From Ignavibacteriales bacterium (GTDB taxonomy: Bacteria > Bacteroidota > Ignavibacteria > Ignavibacteriales > Ignavibacteriaceae): a DNA stretch of 5,866 bases. The position numbers and the translations under genes were made by a program. How positions within the stretch are numbered: the first letter of the stretch is position 1; the number at the start of each line of letters is the position of its first letter. The stretch is taken from contig PLNZ01000121.1 of NCBI GenBank assembly GCA_003142915.1, positions 5,515 through 11,380 on the forward strand. The letters run 5' to 3'. Below the pieces are notes generated by a model that had not been told where the DNA came from, searched no databases, and saw only the letters and a program-made list of their open reading frames with translations. Shown piece after piece: positions 5,850 to 5,866 of the stretch.

Positions 5850-5866
5850 TTACCTCGTAGAGGTAA
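5850..5866. repeat. Edge dyad TTACCTC-GTA-GAGGTAA
   Basis: A perfect 7-bp inverted repeat around GTA that runs to the last base of the window, so its full extent is unknown. It shares the ACCTC/GAGGT arms of the two palindromes 60-90 bp away but has a different centre. This suggests related members of a dispersed intergenic repeat family. Confidence 0.6.

Overview
This 5.9 kb AT-rich stretch is probably from a bacterium of the Bacteroidota / Ignavibacteriota (FCB) group. The clues are inferential. The peptide deformylase has the 'GEVKVNYKM'-like C-terminus I associate with that group. A Tyr/Trp-rich secreted DUF6600-type protein is present. Shine-Dalgarno sequences are weak or absent in front of four of the five genes. 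No ribosomal RNA or other marker is present to settle the taxonomy.

Layout. A short non-coding lead (1-88) is followed by two plus-strand genes: peptide deformylase (def, 89-673) and, after a 218-bp gap, a predicted secreted Tyr/Trp-rich protein with a basic, Asn/Arg/Gln-rich tail (892-2025). The gap contains a perfect FNR-type dyad, TTGAT-N4-ATCAA, at 820-833. A 195-bp convergent intergenic region follows (2026-2220). The rest of the window is a minus-strand cluster. In transcription order it holds a GT9 heptosyltransferase-like glycosyltransferase (5609-4584), a second GT9 protein carrying extra cysteine clusters (4560-3409), and a DegT-family sugar aminotransferase resembling GDP-perosamine synthase (3324-2221). 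The region upstream of the cluster (5610-5866) carries three palindromes sharing ACCTC/GAGGT arms; two of them are an exact 14-bp direct repeat that can fold into one strong hairpin.

How the genes fit together. The minus-strand genes look like part of a surface-polysaccharide (LPS core / O-antigen) locus. The aminotransferase would make a 4-amino-sugar nucleotide, and the two GT9 enzymes would add sugars to a lipid-linked or core acceptor. The rest of such a pathway (for example a GDP-mannose dehydratase, flippase or polymerase) is not in the window. Deformylase is a housekeeping gene with no evident link to the cluster. The secreted protein appears to have its own promoter region, possibly under a CRP/FNR-family regulator.

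No RNA gene, CRISPR array, insertion sequence or clear novel multi-gene system is visible. The points most worth a second look are the FNR-type box, the palindrome group at the right edge, and the second GT9 protein, which has Asn where the GT9 catalytic Asp is expected and has two four-cysteine clusters.
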